DNA of 64,000 nt from Rhodovulum imhoffii (GTDB lineage Bacteria; Pseudomonadota; Alphaproteobacteria; Rhodobacterales; Rhodobacteraceae), in the NCBI RefSeq assembly GCF_003046545.1, contig NZ_QAAA01000006.1, positions 62,001 through 126,000 on the forward strand, written 5' to 3'. The notes beneath the pieces were generated by a model. That model was not told where the DNA came from, did not search any database, and saw only the letters and a list, made by a program, of their open reading frames with translations. The translations under genes were made by a program, and so were the position numbers. This document shows, one piece after another, positions 1 to 8,667 of the stretch (position 1 is its first letter; every line of letters begins with the position of its first letter).

Positions 1-655
1 TGGCGAAGGCCTCGCGGCACAGCCACAGGCCCAGCCCCACGGCGCTCCATTCGGCCAGGAAAGTGGCGAAAGCCACCCCTTGAACGCCCCAGCCCAGCCC
101 CAGAACGAACCACAGGTCCAGTGCAATGTTCAGCCCGTTCATCCACAATTGCAAAACCAGAACCGCGCGGGTGCGTTCCAGCGCGATGAGCCAGCCGGTC
201 AGGCCGAAGATGGCGATGGCCGCAGGGGCCGACCAGATGCGGATGGCCATGTAATCGTGCGCCAGCGCCTCGACTTCGGGCGACGCGGGAGAGACGACGA
301 ACGCCCCCGCGAACAACCCCCCGCGCATCAGGATCATCCCCACCCCGGCCAGCACGCCCAGAAACAGCGCGCGGGAGAGCATCGCACTCACCTCCGCGGC
401 GTCGCCCGCCCCCCTGGCCTGCGCTGTCAGACCCGTGGTCCCCATACGAAGAAAGCCCATGATCCAATAGATCGCGGCGAGGATGATCGCCCCGATTCCA
501 ACCGCCCCGATGGGTGCGGCCGCCCCCATCTGGCCAACCACGCCGGTATCCACCGCCCCAAGAATCGGCACCGAGGCGTTCGAAAGAACGATAGGCAGCG
601 CAATTTTCAGAACCCGGCGGTGACCAAGCGCGGCGCCGGGCCGGGGCTCAGGCAT
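1..655 (-). CDS. MATE family efflux transporter, N-terminal part (cut by window edge)
   Basis: Inner-membrane multidrug/toxin extrusion exporter, normally driven by a Na+ or H+ gradient. About 218 codons are present and the C-terminal half lies outside the window. The translation starts [21 protein letters not shown] and has the usual first MATE helix with the motif VDTGVVGQMG around residues 37-46, then further hydrophobic helices. The pattern fits the DinF-like branch. The ATG at 655 overlaps the end of the upstream thioesterase gene by 8 bp, so translation is probably coupled. The substrate cannot be told from sequence. Confidence 0.85.
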   Translation of the reverse strand, partial: MPEPRPGAALGHRRVLKIALPIVLSNASVPILGAVDTGVVGQMGAAAPIGAVGIGAIILAAIYWIMGFLRMGTTGLTAQARGAGDAAEVSAMLSRALFLGVLAGVGMILMRGGLFAGAFVVSPASPEVEALAHDYMAIRIWSAPAAIAIFGLTGWLIALERTRAVLVLQLWMNGLNIALDLWFVLGLGWGVQGVAFATFLAEWSAVGLGLWLCREAFA

Positions 656-1157
656 TTTGGGGGGGCATCAGGAAATGCCCGGTCGCCTGCGCGTAAAGAC
701 GGGCGCGGTTGTCCTGCCAGCCTTCCACATGGACGCTGGCATAGCGGCGGCCGGAGCGGTTGATCCGCGCCCGCGCATAAGCATCGCGCGGCAGACCGGA
801 GCGCAGATAATCGACGGTGAAGTCGATCGTCTTGGGCAGGCGCGGCAAGGTCTGCGGCGTCAGCGTCAGCGGGTCCAGATCGCCGCTTTCCATCTGGTCC
901 CAGATCAGCGTCCAGCTCAACCCGATAATCGCCGTCACCTCAAGAAACGCCGCCGTTACGCCACCATGCAAGGCCGGCAGCATCGGGTTGCCGATCAGCT
1001 TCTCGTCGAAAGGCAGAATGGCGGTCAGTTCGTCGCCGCGGCGATCGAACTCGATGCCGAGAAAGCCGATATAGGGCACCCCGTGGACCAGCGCGTTCAA
1101 CGCCGCGTCCCGGCGTTGCTTGATGACCTGTACGGGTTCGGGGGGGCGGCGGCTCAT
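648..1157 (-). CDS. PaaI-type hotdog thioesterase (second of two)
   Basis: Predicted cytosolic acyl-CoA thioesterase of the hotdog fold, 169 residues. The family signature [10 protein letters not shown] is present around residues 68-77; in this family the HGG segment sits at the active site. I chose the ATG at 1157 because it overlaps the stop of the preceding thioesterase gene as ATGA, a typical coupled start; a longer reading frame upstream runs inside that gene. It is a diverged paralogue of its neighbour. The two may work on different acyl-CoAs, but no substrate can be inferred. The MATE gene follows with an 8 bp overlap, so the three probably form one transcript. Confidence 0.85.
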   Translation of the reverse strand: MSRRPPEPVQVIKQRRDAALNALVHGVPYIGFLGIEFDRRGDELTAILPFDEKLIGNPMLPALHGGVTAAFLEVTAIIGLSWTLIWDQMESGDLDPLTLTPQTLPRLPKTIDFTVDYLRSGLPRDAYARARINRSGRRYASVHVEGWQDNRARLYAQATGHFLMPPQNA

Positions 1158-1591
1158 TTCGCCTTCTCCTTCGGGCGTTCCACGGTAAAGGCGCCGGTGG
1201 CGGCGGCCACCGGACGGGACCGGTCCGCATCCATCGCGGTGGCCCGCACGAAAGCCACGCTGCGCGTGATATGGTAGCATTCCGCCCGGGCGGTAATACG
1301 CTGGCCGGGGGTGGCCGGGCGCATGTAGTCGATCCGCAAATCGATGGTAGCGGTCCCCGCGGGGGCGGACGGGTGGCTCATTACCGCTGCACCACCGCAG
1401 GTGTCCATCAGGGCCGATACCGCGCCCCCATGGATCACCCCGCTTTGCGGGTCACCGATCAGACGGGCATCGTAGGGCATGGAAATCTCGGCCAGCCCCT
1501 CCCCGATCTCATCTATTCGCATGTCCAGCGCCTGGGAATGGGGTATCATCCGGATAAACTCCCGGGCCAGTTCAGCCTTGCGGTCGCTCAT
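1154..1591 (-). CDS. PaaI-type hotdog thioesterase (first of two)
   Basis: Predicted acyl-CoA thioesterase of the PaaI hotdog family, 145 residues, cytosolic. It carries the family core [17 protein letters not shown] near residues 53-69 followed by the substrate-facing strand [12 protein letters not shown]. The ATG at 1591 is preceded by an AAGGATCAGG ribosome-binding stretch; an upstream in-frame extension of 30 codons has no family similarity. It is divergent from the MerR gene at 1734 and heads a run with a second thioesterase and a MATE exporter. Its position next to a beta-oxidation locus fits a role in releasing CoA from acyl-CoAs, but that is inference. Confidence 0.87.
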   Translation of the reverse strand: MSDRKAELAREFIRMIPHSQALDMRIDEIGEGLAEISMPYDARLIGDPQSGVIHGGAVSALMDTCGGAAVMSHPSAPAGTATIDLRIDYMRPATPGQRITARAECYHITRSVAFVRATAMDADRSRPVAAATGAFTVERPKEKAK

Positions 1592-1733
1592 GCCTGATCC
1601 TTTCTGTATCCGGTTTCCTGCGCCTTTCCGACCCCTGCAAGGTCCGGCGTGCCGGGGTATACTTGCCCATCCGTCAAGCATGTGCGACTAAAACGCCTAC
1701 CGGCGGCCAACCCAACAAGACGTGAGGACGTGG

Positions 1734-2102
1734 ATGCCTGACAATCGCCTGACCTTCAAGGAAATGTGCGCGAAATTCGACGTGACGCCGCGCACTCTTC
1801 GTTATTACGAATATATTGAGCTTCTGAGTCCGGAAAAGGAAGGGCGCAGCCGCTTCTACACCCCGCGCGAGGTCGCGCGGATGACGCTGATTCTGCGCGG
1901 CCGCCGGTTCGGCTTCAGTCTTGAGGAAATCCGCCAGTGGCTTCTGGTCTACGAGGAAAAGGGAACCGAAGCCCAGATGGAGGCCTGGATCGAGATGGCA
2001 GACCGCCAGCTTGGCGTCCTGAGCGAACAGAAGGAGCAACTGGAAAACACCATCGACGAACTGCGCGAACTGCGTGAACGAGTCGCCAGCGGGCAGTTCT
2101 GA
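1734..2102 (+). CDS. MerR family transcriptional regulator (first of two)
   Basis: DNA-binding regulator of 122 residues. The N-terminal winged helix-turn-helix (about residues 7-75) contains the hallmark [17 protein letters not shown]; the C-terminal part (about 80-118) is a coiled coil rich in E, Q and L that would make the dimer. There is no cysteine-rich metal site, which argues against a metal sensor and fits the MerR group found beside fatty-acid and branched-chain acyl-CoA genes. The ATG at 1734 has GAGGACGTGG just upstream; a GTG at 1722 is an alternative. A close paralogue follows at 2228. Confidence 0.9.
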   Translation: MPDNRLTFKEMCAKFDVTPRTLRYYEYIELLSPEKEGRSRFYTPREVARMTLILRGRRFGFSLEEIRQWLLVYEEKGTEAQMEAWIEMADRQLGVLSEQKEQLENTIDELRELRERVASGQF

Positions 2103-2145
2103 CGCGCCGTCACGGGGAGACGACGCCCTGCCGTGACGCTGCGTT

Positions 2146-2179
2146 ACGTTTACGTAAACGTCAAATTTGCCTGTAAGAT
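2146..2179 (+). promoter_or_regulatory. Candidate MerR operator and promoter upstream of the second MerR gene
   Basis: Positions 2146-2161 form a perfect 16 bp palindrome, ACGTTTACGTAAACGT, built from three ACGT steps spaced 6 bp apart. It overlaps a possible -35 element TTTACG (2149-2154), followed 19 bp later by TAAGAT (2174-2179), which has TG directly in front. A 19 bp spacer is typical of promoters activated by MerR proteins through DNA untwisting. The palindrome resembles sites I recall for LiuR-type MerR regulators of acyl-CoA catabolism. It would drive merR2 and the fad genes. Operator assignment is inference; the palindrome is directly visible. Confidence 0.6.
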
Positions 2180-2227
2180 CGCCCCACCACACCTCGAAAG
2201 AGGCGCGTAACACGCTGGGAAAGGGCG

Positions 2228-2623
2228 ATGACGGACACATTCATGACCATACGGCAGATGTGCGAGGCGTATGACGTAACGCCCCGCACCCTGCGCTTCT
2301 ACGAAAGCAAGGAGCTTCTCTTTCCCCGCCGGGAGGGACAGAAGCGTCTGTATGCCCGCCGCGACCGGGGGCGGCTGGTGCTGATTTTGCGGGGCAAGCG
2401 CTTTGGCTTTTCTCTGGAACAGATCCGCCAGCTGCTGGAGCTGTACAACCCCGAAGAACGCAACATCACCCAGCTTCGCCAGACCTACACGGTCGCCCAG
2501 GAACGCCTGGCCGACATGGAACGCCAGCGCACGGACCTGGATGAGGCAATCACCGAGTTGAAGGCACAGCTTGCCTGTGCCGAGAAACAATTGCGCCGCC
2601 TGCCTGCCGAGGCCGCCGAGTAA
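2228..2623 (+). CDS. MerR family transcriptional regulator (second of two)
   Basis: Regulator of 131 residues with the same layout as the gene at 1734: HTH around [17 protein letters not shown] (about residues 15-31), a conserved [19 protein letters not shown] linker helix, and a long C-terminal coiled coil (about 85-125). No metal-binding cysteines cluster; the single Cys near residue 116 is in the coiled coil. It lies 20 bp before the acyl-CoA dehydrogenase and behind the palindromic promoter, so it most likely autoregulates the operon and senses an acyl-CoA or related compound. An alternative start is the Met at codon 6. Confidence 0.9.
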   Translation: MTDTFMTIRQMCEAYDVTPRTLRFYESKELLFPRREGQKRLYARRDRGRLVLILRGKRFGFSLEQIRQLLELYNPEERNITQLRQTYTVAQERLADMERQRTDLDEAITELKAQLACAEKQLRRLPAEAAE

Positions 2624-2643
2624 GACCACACTGGGAGGAAATC

Positions 2644-4422
2644 ATGCCGAATTACACCCCGCCTACCGCGGACATGCAGTACCTGTTGCATGACGTCATG
2701 CAGGTCAGCCTGTCCGGCACACCGGGCTATGACGAACTGACCCCGGACTTCACCGCTGCCGTTCTGGAAGAGGCCGGCAAGATTTCCGCCGAGGTTCTGG
2801 CCCCGCTCAACCCCGTAGGGGATGAGCAGGGATGCACGCTTAAGGATGGGACTGTCACCACGCCCAGGGGCTTCAAGGCCGCCTATGACCAGATGCGCGA
2901 AGGCGGCTGGATGGGGCTGGACGCCGACCCGGCCCATGGCGGCCAGGGCATGCCCTATCTGCTGGGCACCGCCGTGGGGGAGATGTTCGTCTCCGCCAAC
3001 ATGGCCTTCAACATGTACCAGGGGCTGACCCACGGCGCGATGTCCGCCATCCATGCCCACGGCACCGAAGAGCAGAAGGCGCTTTACCTGCCGAAGATGA
3101 TCGATGGAATCTGGTCGGGGACCATGAACCTGACCGAGCCCCATTGCGGCACCGATCTCGGCCTGATCCGCACAAAGGCCGAGCCGCAGGAAGACGGCAC
3201 CTACAAAATCTCCGGCACCAAGATCTGGATTTCCGCCGGCGAACATGACCTGAGCGAGAACATCATCCATCTGGTTCTGGCGAAGATCCCCGGCGGACCG
3301 GAGGGCGTAAAGGGCATCTCGCTGTTCATCGTGCCCAAATTCCTGCCCGATGGGGCCGGCAACCCCGGCACCCGCAACAGCCTTGTCTGCGCGGGGCTGG
3401 AACACAAGATGGGCATTCACGGCAACGCCACCTGCGTGATGAATTACGATGGCGCGACAGGCTTCCTGATCGGCGAGGCACACAAGGGCATGCGTGCCAT
3501 GTTCACCATGATGAACGAGGCGCGCATCGGGGTGGGGCTGCAAGGCTACGCGCAGGGCGTCGTCGCCTACCAGAACGCGCTGGACTTCGCCCGCGAACGC
3601 CTGCAAGGCCGCGCAGTGGCCGGCCCGGCCAATCCCGACGGTCCGGCGGACCCGATTCTCGTGCACCCGGATGTGCGCCGGAATCTGATGCACCAGAAAT
3701 CCTTTGTCGAAGGGGCCCGTGCCTTTGCCTTCTGGGGGGCCGAGATGATCGACCGCGCCCACCGCGCAAAGGACGCGGAGGCCGAGGCGATGATTTCGCT
3801 GCTGACGCCGGTCATCAAGGGGTTCCTCACCGACAAAGGGTTCGAAACCACGGTACTGGCCCAGCAAACCTATGGCGGTACCGGCTTCACCCGCCCTGCG
3901 GGAGCCGAGCAGTTCGTCCGCGATGCCCGTATCACGATGATCTACGAGGGCACCAACGGGATCCAGTCGCTCGACCTCGTCGGCCGCAAACTGGGGCAGA
4001 ACGGCGGCAAGACGGTGATGGCGTTCTTCGAGATGGTAAAGACCTTTCTGAAGGAAAACGAGAAAGACACCGCGCTGAAGGCCGACTTCCTGGACCCGCT
4101 CAAGGCTGCGTCCAAGGATCTTCAGGCCGCTGGCATGTACTTCATGGCGGAGGGGATGAAAAACCCCGCCAACGCACTGTCCGGCAGTTACGATTTCATG
4201 CACCTTTTCGGCCATGTCTGCCTTGGGCTGATGTGGGCGAAAATGGCCAGGGTATCGTCGGACGCGCTGGCACAAGGCTGCGGCGACCCCGCCTTCCACG
4301 AGACCAAGCTGGCGACCGGACGCTACTACATGGCGCGCCAGTTGCCCGCAACGGCGCTGCACCTGTCACGGATCCAGAGCGGTGGCGATACCGTGATGGC
4401 TCTGGACGCCGACCGCTTCTGA
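2644..4422 (+). CDS. Acyl-CoA dehydrogenase, long (592 aa) form
   Basis: FAD-dependent first step of acyl-CoA beta-oxidation, cytosolic. At 592 residues it belongs to the long acyl-CoA dehydrogenase group with an extra C-terminal domain, the same group that includes FadE-like enzymes and DmdC (methylmercaptopropionyl-CoA dehydrogenase). Visible family marks are the flavin-binding segment [14 protein letters not shown] (about residues 162-175) and the catalytic-base loop IYEGTNGIQ with Glu at about residue 435. RBS GGGAGGAA precedes the ATG. It is followed by thiolase and FadJ genes, which supports general fatty-acid oxidation; a DMSP role cannot be excluded from sequence but has no local support. 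Confidence 0.92.
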   Translation: MPNYTPPTADMQYLLHDVMQVSLSGTPGYDELTPDFTAAVLEEAGKISAEVLAPLNPVGDEQGCTLKDGTVTTPRGFKAAYDQMREGGWMGLDADPAHGGQGMPYLLGTAVGEMFVSANMAFNMYQGLTHGAMSAIHAHGTEEQKALYLPKMIDGIWSGTMNLTEPHCGTDLGLIRTKAEPQEDGTYKISGTKIWISAGEHDLSENIIHLVLAKIPGGPEGVKGISLFIVPKFLPDGAGNPGTRNSLVCAGLEHKMGIHGNATCVMNYDGATGFLIGEAHKGMRAMFTMMNEARIGVGLQGYAQGVVAYQNALDFARERLQGRAVAGPANPDGPADPILVHPDVRRNLMHQKSFVEGARAFAFWGAEMIDRAHRAKDAEAEAMISLLTPVIKGFLTDKGFETTVLAQQTYGGTGFTRPAGAEQFVRDARITMIYEGTNGIQSLDLVGRKLGQNGGKTVMAFFEMVKTFLKENEKDTALKADFLDPLKAASKDLQAAGMYFMAEGMKNPANALSGSYDFMHLFGHVCLGLMWAKMARVSSDALAQGCGDPAFHETKLATGRYYMARQLPATALHLSRIQSGGDTVMALDADRF

Positions 4423-4430
4423 CCCCCGGC

Positions 4431-4446
4431 CCGGCCTTCCGGCCGG
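4431..4446 (+). other. Short intercistronic stem-loop between acyl-CoA dehydrogenase and thiolase
   Basis: CCGGCC (4431-4436), TTCC loop, GGCCGG (4441-4446). It lies in the 52 bp gap of the operon and has no T tract on the + strand, so it is more likely an mRNA-stability or processing hairpin than a terminator. Confidence 0.4.
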
Positions 4447-4474
4447 CCAAGACCTGTTTTCAAAAGAGGCAGAC

Positions 4475-5686
4475 ATGACCGAAGCCTTCATCTACGACGC
4501 AATCCGCACCCCCCGCGGCAAGGGCCGCAAGGATGGCAGCCTGCACGAGGTCACCTCTCTGCGGCTGTCGGCGGGCGTGCTCGACGCGCTGAAAACCCGC
4601 AACAACCTTGAAGGGCACGTCGTCGAGGACGTGATCTGGGGCAACGCCACCCAAGTGGGCGAGCAGGGCGGGTGCCTGGCCCGCAGCGCGGTGCTGGCCT
4701 CTGCTCTGGACGAGGCCATTCCGGGACTGTCCATCAACCGTTTCTGCGCCTCGGGGCTGGAGGCCGTGAACCTCGCCGCCAATCAGGTAAAGGGCGGCGC
4801 CGGCGCGGCCTATATCGCCGGAGGCGTGGAAATGATGGGCCGCGTCGCCATGGGCAGCGACGGGGCCGCCATCGCCGTGGACCCTTCTCTGGCGATGGAG
4901 AAATACTTTGTCCCCCAGGGGATCTCCGCCGATATCATCGCCACCGAATATGGCCTCACCCGCGAACAGGCCGATGCGCTGGCCGTCGAAAGCCAGCGCC
5001 GCGCCGCGCTGGCCTGGGCCGAGGGCCGCTTCGACAAGTCCGTCGTCCCGGTCAGGGACCGCAACGGACTGACCATTCTGGACCGCGATGAATACATGCG
5101 CCCCGAAACCGACATGCAAAGCCTCGGCGCGCTGAAGGCGTCCTTCAGGGAAATGGGCGAGATCATGCCCGGCTTCGACCAGGTCGCGCAGATGAAATAT
5201 CCTCACCTGGAGCGGATCGAGCATATCCACCACGCGGGCAATTCCTCGGGCATCGTGGACGGTGCGGCGGGCGTGCTGATCGGCAATGCCGAATTCGGAA
5301 AGGCCCACGGGCTGCGCCCGCGCGCCCGCATCCGTGGCACCGCGAAGATCGGGACCGATCCGACGATCATGCTGACCGGCCCGGTCCCCGTGACCGAGAA
5401 GATTCTGAAAGACACCGGCATGTCGATTTCCGACATCGACCTGTTCGAGGTCAACGAGGCTTTCGCCGCCGTCGTGCTGCGCTTCATGCAGGCGTTTGAC
5501 GTCGCGCCAGACCGGGTCAACCCCAATGGCGGCTCCATCGCGCTGGGACACCCGCTGGGCGCGACCGGGGCGATCATTCTCGGCACCCTGCTGGACGAGC
5601 TGGAACGCACCGGCAAAGGCACCGGCCTTGCGACCCTCTGCGTCGCCAGCGGCATGGGCGCGGCCACCATCATAGAACGCGTGTAA
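4475..5686 (+). CDS. fadA: Acetyl-CoA C-acyltransferase (thiolase)
   Basis: Thiolytic cleavage of 3-ketoacyl-CoA to acetyl-CoA and a shortened acyl-CoA, the last beta-oxidation step. The 403-residue protein has the nucleophilic cysteine in NRFCASGLEAV (Cys91), the NEAFA loop, the histidine in GHPLGATGA (His359) and the second catalytic cysteine in CVASGMG (Cys389). Length and motifs are those of degradative FadA-like thiolases. It sits 52 bp after the dehydrogenase and 14 bp before the FadJ-type gene, so the two oxidation proteins probably act together. The symbol fadA is by function; orthology to E. coli FadA is not tested. Confidence 0.93.
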   Translation: MTEAFIYDAIRTPRGKGRKDGSLHEVTSLRLSAGVLDALKTRNNLEGHVVEDVIWGNATQVGEQGGCLARSAVLASALDEAIPGLSINRFCASGLEAVNLAANQVKGGAGAAYIAGGVEMMGRVAMGSDGAAIAVDPSLAMEKYFVPQGISADIIATEYGLTREQADALAVESQRRAALAWAEGRFDKSVVPVRDRNGLTILDRDEYMRPETDMQSLGALKASFREMGEIMPGFDQVAQMKYPHLERIEHIHHAGNSSGIVDGAAGVLIGNAEFGKAHGLRPRARIRGTAKIGTDPTIMLTGPVPVTEKILKDTGMSISDIDLFEVNEAFAAVVLRFMQAFDVAPDRVNPNGGSIALGHPLGATGAIILGTLLDELERTGKGTGLATLCVASGMGAATIIERV

Positions 5687-5700
5687 GGGAGGCACGACAA

Positions 5701-7887
5701 ATGGCAGAATTCACTTATTCCGTTGACGCCGACGGCGTGGCCACCATCACCTGGGACGTGCCCGGCAAGTCGATGAACGTGATGTCCCTGCAAGGGTTCG
5801 ACGAACTGGAAACCCATATCGACGCCGCGCTGGCCGACGAGGCGGTGAAAGGCATCGTCCTGACCTCGGGCAAGAAAGACTTCGCGGGGGGGATGGACCT
5901 CAACATCATCGCCCGGATGAAAGAAGACGCGGGCGACGACCCGGCGCGCGGCCTGTTCGGCGGAATCATGAAAATCCACGCCCTGCTGCGCAAGATCGAA
6001 CGCGCGGGCATGGACGACAAGAACAAGGGCGGCAAACCTATCGCCGCCGCCCTGCCCGGTACGGCGCTGGGCATCGGGCTGGAGATCCCGCTGGCCTGCC
6101 ATCGCATCTTTGCCGCCGACAACCCGAAGGCCAGGATCGGCCTGCCGGAAATCATGGTCGGCATCTTCCCCGGCGCGGGCGGCACCACGCGACTGGTGCG
6201 CAAGCTGGGCGCGATGGGGGCCTCCCCCTTTCTTCTGGAGGGCAGGCTTTCCGCCCCCGCGAAGGCCAGGGCCGCAGGCCTGATCGACGAGGTCTGCGAC
6301 GATCCGGCGGCCGCGGCGCGGGACTGGGTTCTGTCGGGGCCGAACATCGTGAAACCGTGGGACGAGAAGGGCTACAAGATGCCCGGAGGTGCCCCCTACC
6401 ACCCGGCCGGGTTCATGACCTTCGTTGGCGCCAGCGCCATGGTCAACGGCAAGACCAAGGGCGTTTACCCGGCGGCGAAGGCGCTGCTCTCGGCGGTTTA
6501 CGAAGGGGCCCTGGTCCCCTTCGACACGGCGCTGAAGGTCGAGGCCCGCTGGTTCACCAACGTGTTGATGAACCCGTCCTCCAGCGCGATGATCCGCTCC
6601 CTTTTCATCAACAAGGAGGCACTGGAGAAAGGCGCGGTCCGCCCTGCCGACATCCCGGACCTGAAGGTACAGAAGTTGGGGGTGATCGGCGCGGGCATGA
6701 TGGGCGCGGGCATTGCGCTGGTTTCGGCGCAGGCGGGGATGGAGGTCGTGCTGCTTGACCAGTCCCAGGACGCCGCCGAAAAGGGCCGCGCCTATACCGC
6801 CGATTATTTCGACAAGGGCATCAAGCGCGGTAAGGCCACCCCCGAAAAGAAGCAGGAGGTGCTCTCCCGCATCACGGCAACGACCGACTATGGCGCGCTG
6901 TCGGGGGTGGATCTGGTGATCGAGGCGGTGTTCGAAGATCCCGCCATCAAGGCCGAGGTGACGAAGAAGATCGAGGCCGAGGTCGGACCGGACTGCATCA
7001 TCGCCACCAACACCTCGACCCTGCCGATCAGCGGCCTGGCCACGGCCAGCGAACGTCCCGGCCAGTTCATCGGAATCCACTTCTTCAGCCCGGTGGAAAA
7101 GATGCTCCTGGTCGAGATCATCAAGGGCAAAGCGACCGGCGACCGGGCGGTGGCCAAGGCACTGGATTATGTGCGCCAGATTCGCAAGACCCCCATCGTG
7201 GTCAACGACGCGCGCTTTTTCTACGCCAACCGCTGTATCATCCCCTACATCAACGAGGGCATCCGCATGGTCGGCGAAGGCGTGGCCCCGGCGCTGGTGG
7301 AAAACGCTGCAAAGCTCGTGGGAATGCCCCTGGGACCGCTTCAGCTGGTCGATGAGACCTCGATCGACCTTGGGGTGAAGATTGCCAAGGCCACCCGCGC
7401 TGCGATGGGCGATGCCTATCCCGACGACGCGGTGGACGATGTCATCTTCTGGCTGGCCGGAGAAGGCCGCATGGGCCGCAAGTCCAAGGCCGGGTTCTAC
7501 ACCTATGACGCGGCGGGCAAGCGCACCGGCCTGTGGGAAGGTCTGGCGGCGAAATACCCCCCCGCCACGAGCCAGCCCGAGGTGAGCGAGGTTCAGCACC
7601 GCCTGCTGTTCGCACAGGTTCTGGAGGCCGTGCGCGCACTGGAGGATGGCGTGTTGATGGATATCCGCGAAGGCGATGTCGGCGCCATCCTGGGCTGGGG
7701 CTTCGCGCCGTGGTCGGGCGGCCCGCTGAGCTGGCTGGACATGATCGGCGCAGCCCGCGCCGTGGACCTGTGCGATGCGCTGACCAAGCGTCACGGCCCG
7801 CGCTTTACCACCCCCCCCCTTCTGCGGGAAATGGCGGAAAAGGGCGAAACCTTCTACGGGCGCTTCGCCCCTGACAAGGCCGCCTGA
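5701..7887 (+). CDS. fadJ: Multifunctional enoyl-CoA hydratase / 3-hydroxyacyl-CoA dehydrogenase
   Basis: Fusion enzyme of 728 residues that hydrates enoyl-CoA and oxidises 3-hydroxyacyl-CoA with NAD+. The N-terminal crotonase domain (about 1-290) shows the oxyanion-hole segment near GGMDLN and the two active-site glutamates in GLEIPLAC and GLPEIMVGIFPGAGG. The Rossmann domain starts at about residue 322 with GVIGAGMMGAGIA and includes the catalytic histidine in IGIHFFSPVEKM; C-terminal dehydrogenase domains follow. RBS GGGAGG lies in the 14 bp gap after fadA. Its last 34 bp overlap the convergent sulfotransferase gene. Confidence 0.93.
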   Translation: MAEFTYSVDADGVATITWDVPGKSMNVMSLQGFDELETHIDAALADEAVKGIVLTSGKKDFAGGMDLNIIARMKEDAGDDPARGLFGGIMKIHALLRKIERAGMDDKNKGGKPIAAALPGTALGIGLEIPLACHRIFAADNPKARIGLPEIMVGIFPGAGGTTRLVRKLGAMGASPFLLEGRLSAPAKARAAGLIDEVCDDPAAAARDWVLSGPNIVKPWDEKGYKMPGGAPYHPAGFMTFVGASAMVNGKTKGVYPAAKALLSAVYEGALVPFDTALKVEARWFTNVLMNPSSSAMIRSLFINKEALEKGAVRPADIPDLKVQKLGVIGAGMMGAGIALVSAQAGMEVVLLDQSQDAAEKGRAYTADYFDKGIKRGKATPEKKQEVLSRITATTDYGALSGVDLVIEAVFEDPAIKAEVTKKIEAEVGPDCIIATNTSTLPISGLATASERPGQFIGIHFFSPVEKMLLVEIIKGKATGDRAVAKALDYVRQIRKTPIVVNDARFFYANRCIIPYINEGIRMVGEGVAPALVENAAKLVGMPLGPLQLVDETSIDLGVKIAKATRAAMGDAYPDDAVDDVIFWLAGEGRMGRKSKAGFYTYDAAGKRTGLWEGLAAKYPPATSQPEVSEVQHRLLFAQVLEAVRALEDGVLMDIREGDVGAILGWGFAPWSGGPLSWLDMIGAARAVDLCDALTKRHGPRFTTPPLLREMAEKGETFYGRFAPDKAA

Positions 7888-8570
7888 GGCGGCTCAAGGG
7901 ACGGGGTGTCCTGCGCCCCGTCCTCAAACCCGTAGCCGAAGCGCGCGATGTCCTCGGCGCAGGTTTCGGCCACGATCTCGGCCAGCGAATCGGTGTAGTA
8001 GCGGCGGTAATCGCGCGATCTTTGCGATTCGTTCACCCGCTTCAGCGGGCGCAGGGCAAAACCCAGGTGCCCCTCCAGCAGCGGCAGGTCGTCTTCCAGA
8101 CGTTCCAGGCGCGCGTAAAGTCGGCAATGTTCCACCCCTGCACCATCGCGCATGTAACGTGCATAAGGGGCTGCCCGCAACGAGGCACGGGTATGCGGAT
8201 GGCTGGCAAAGGACGCGAAATCAAGACTTTGTGCCAACTTTACCGCCGTATGGTCAAAGGCCTGAACCCGCAGCCAGTGGTAATAGCTCACCATCCTGTC
8301 CCATGGGTTGCGCACCAGCGTGAACGTGAAGAATTCCGCCATCTCGGCACGGGTGATCAGGCCCTCGGCCTCGGTCAGTGACGAATGTTTCCACAACCGC
8401 CCGGCGGTTTTCACCCCCTTCAGCCGTCCCTTGCGCCGCTTGGCCTTGGGCGTGTCGCCGACCAGAATATCATCGGCCATCGCCCGCGCCTCCAGCGCCA
8501 GAGCAAGGGAAGTACCGCCGGTTTTGGGAATGTGAACAAAGATATAGTGGCGCCCGCGTGATACGATCAT
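7854..8570 (-). CDS. Sulfotransferase family 2-like protein
   Basis: Predicted PAPS-dependent sulfotransferase, 238 residues. The PAPS 5'-phosphosulfate loop is visible near the N terminus as VHIPKTGGTSLALAL (about residues 12-26), and the 3'-phosphate motif as LVRNPWDRMVSYYHWL (about 83-98). There is no signal peptide; bacterial members modify carbohydrates or other cell-surface molecules, but the acceptor is unknown here. The gene converges on fadJ with a 34 bp overlap of coding ends and diverges from the acyl-CoA synthetase at 8668. Such single sulfotransferases are scattered in Rhodobacteraceae; nothing here ties it to the lipid genes. Confidence 0.8.
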   Translation of the reverse strand: MIVSRGRHYIFVHIPKTGGTSLALALEARAMADDILVGDTPKAKRRKGRLKGVKTAGRLWKHSSLTEAEGLITRAEMAEFFTFTLVRNPWDRMVSYYHWLRVQAFDHTAVKLAQSLDFASFASHPHTRASLRAAPYARYMRDGAGVEHCRLYARLERLEDDLPLLEGHLGFALRPLKRVNESQRSRDYRRYYTDSLAEIVAETCAEDIARFGYGFEDGAQDTPSLEPPQAALSGAKRP

Positions 8571-8667
8571 GAACCTAGCGTAACTTTTCGCCCCCCCTTT
8601 TCAATCCTTGCGGCCCGCGCCATGGTCTGCCGCGACATATTCGCCACTTTTGAGGAGGAGGAAAAGC

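Noticed and set aside
2485-4362. Long minus-strand frames opposite the acyl-CoA dehydrogenase, thiolase and FadJ genes
   Set aside because: Composition is His/Gly/Arg-rich without any domain; they mirror strong coding frames on the + strand.
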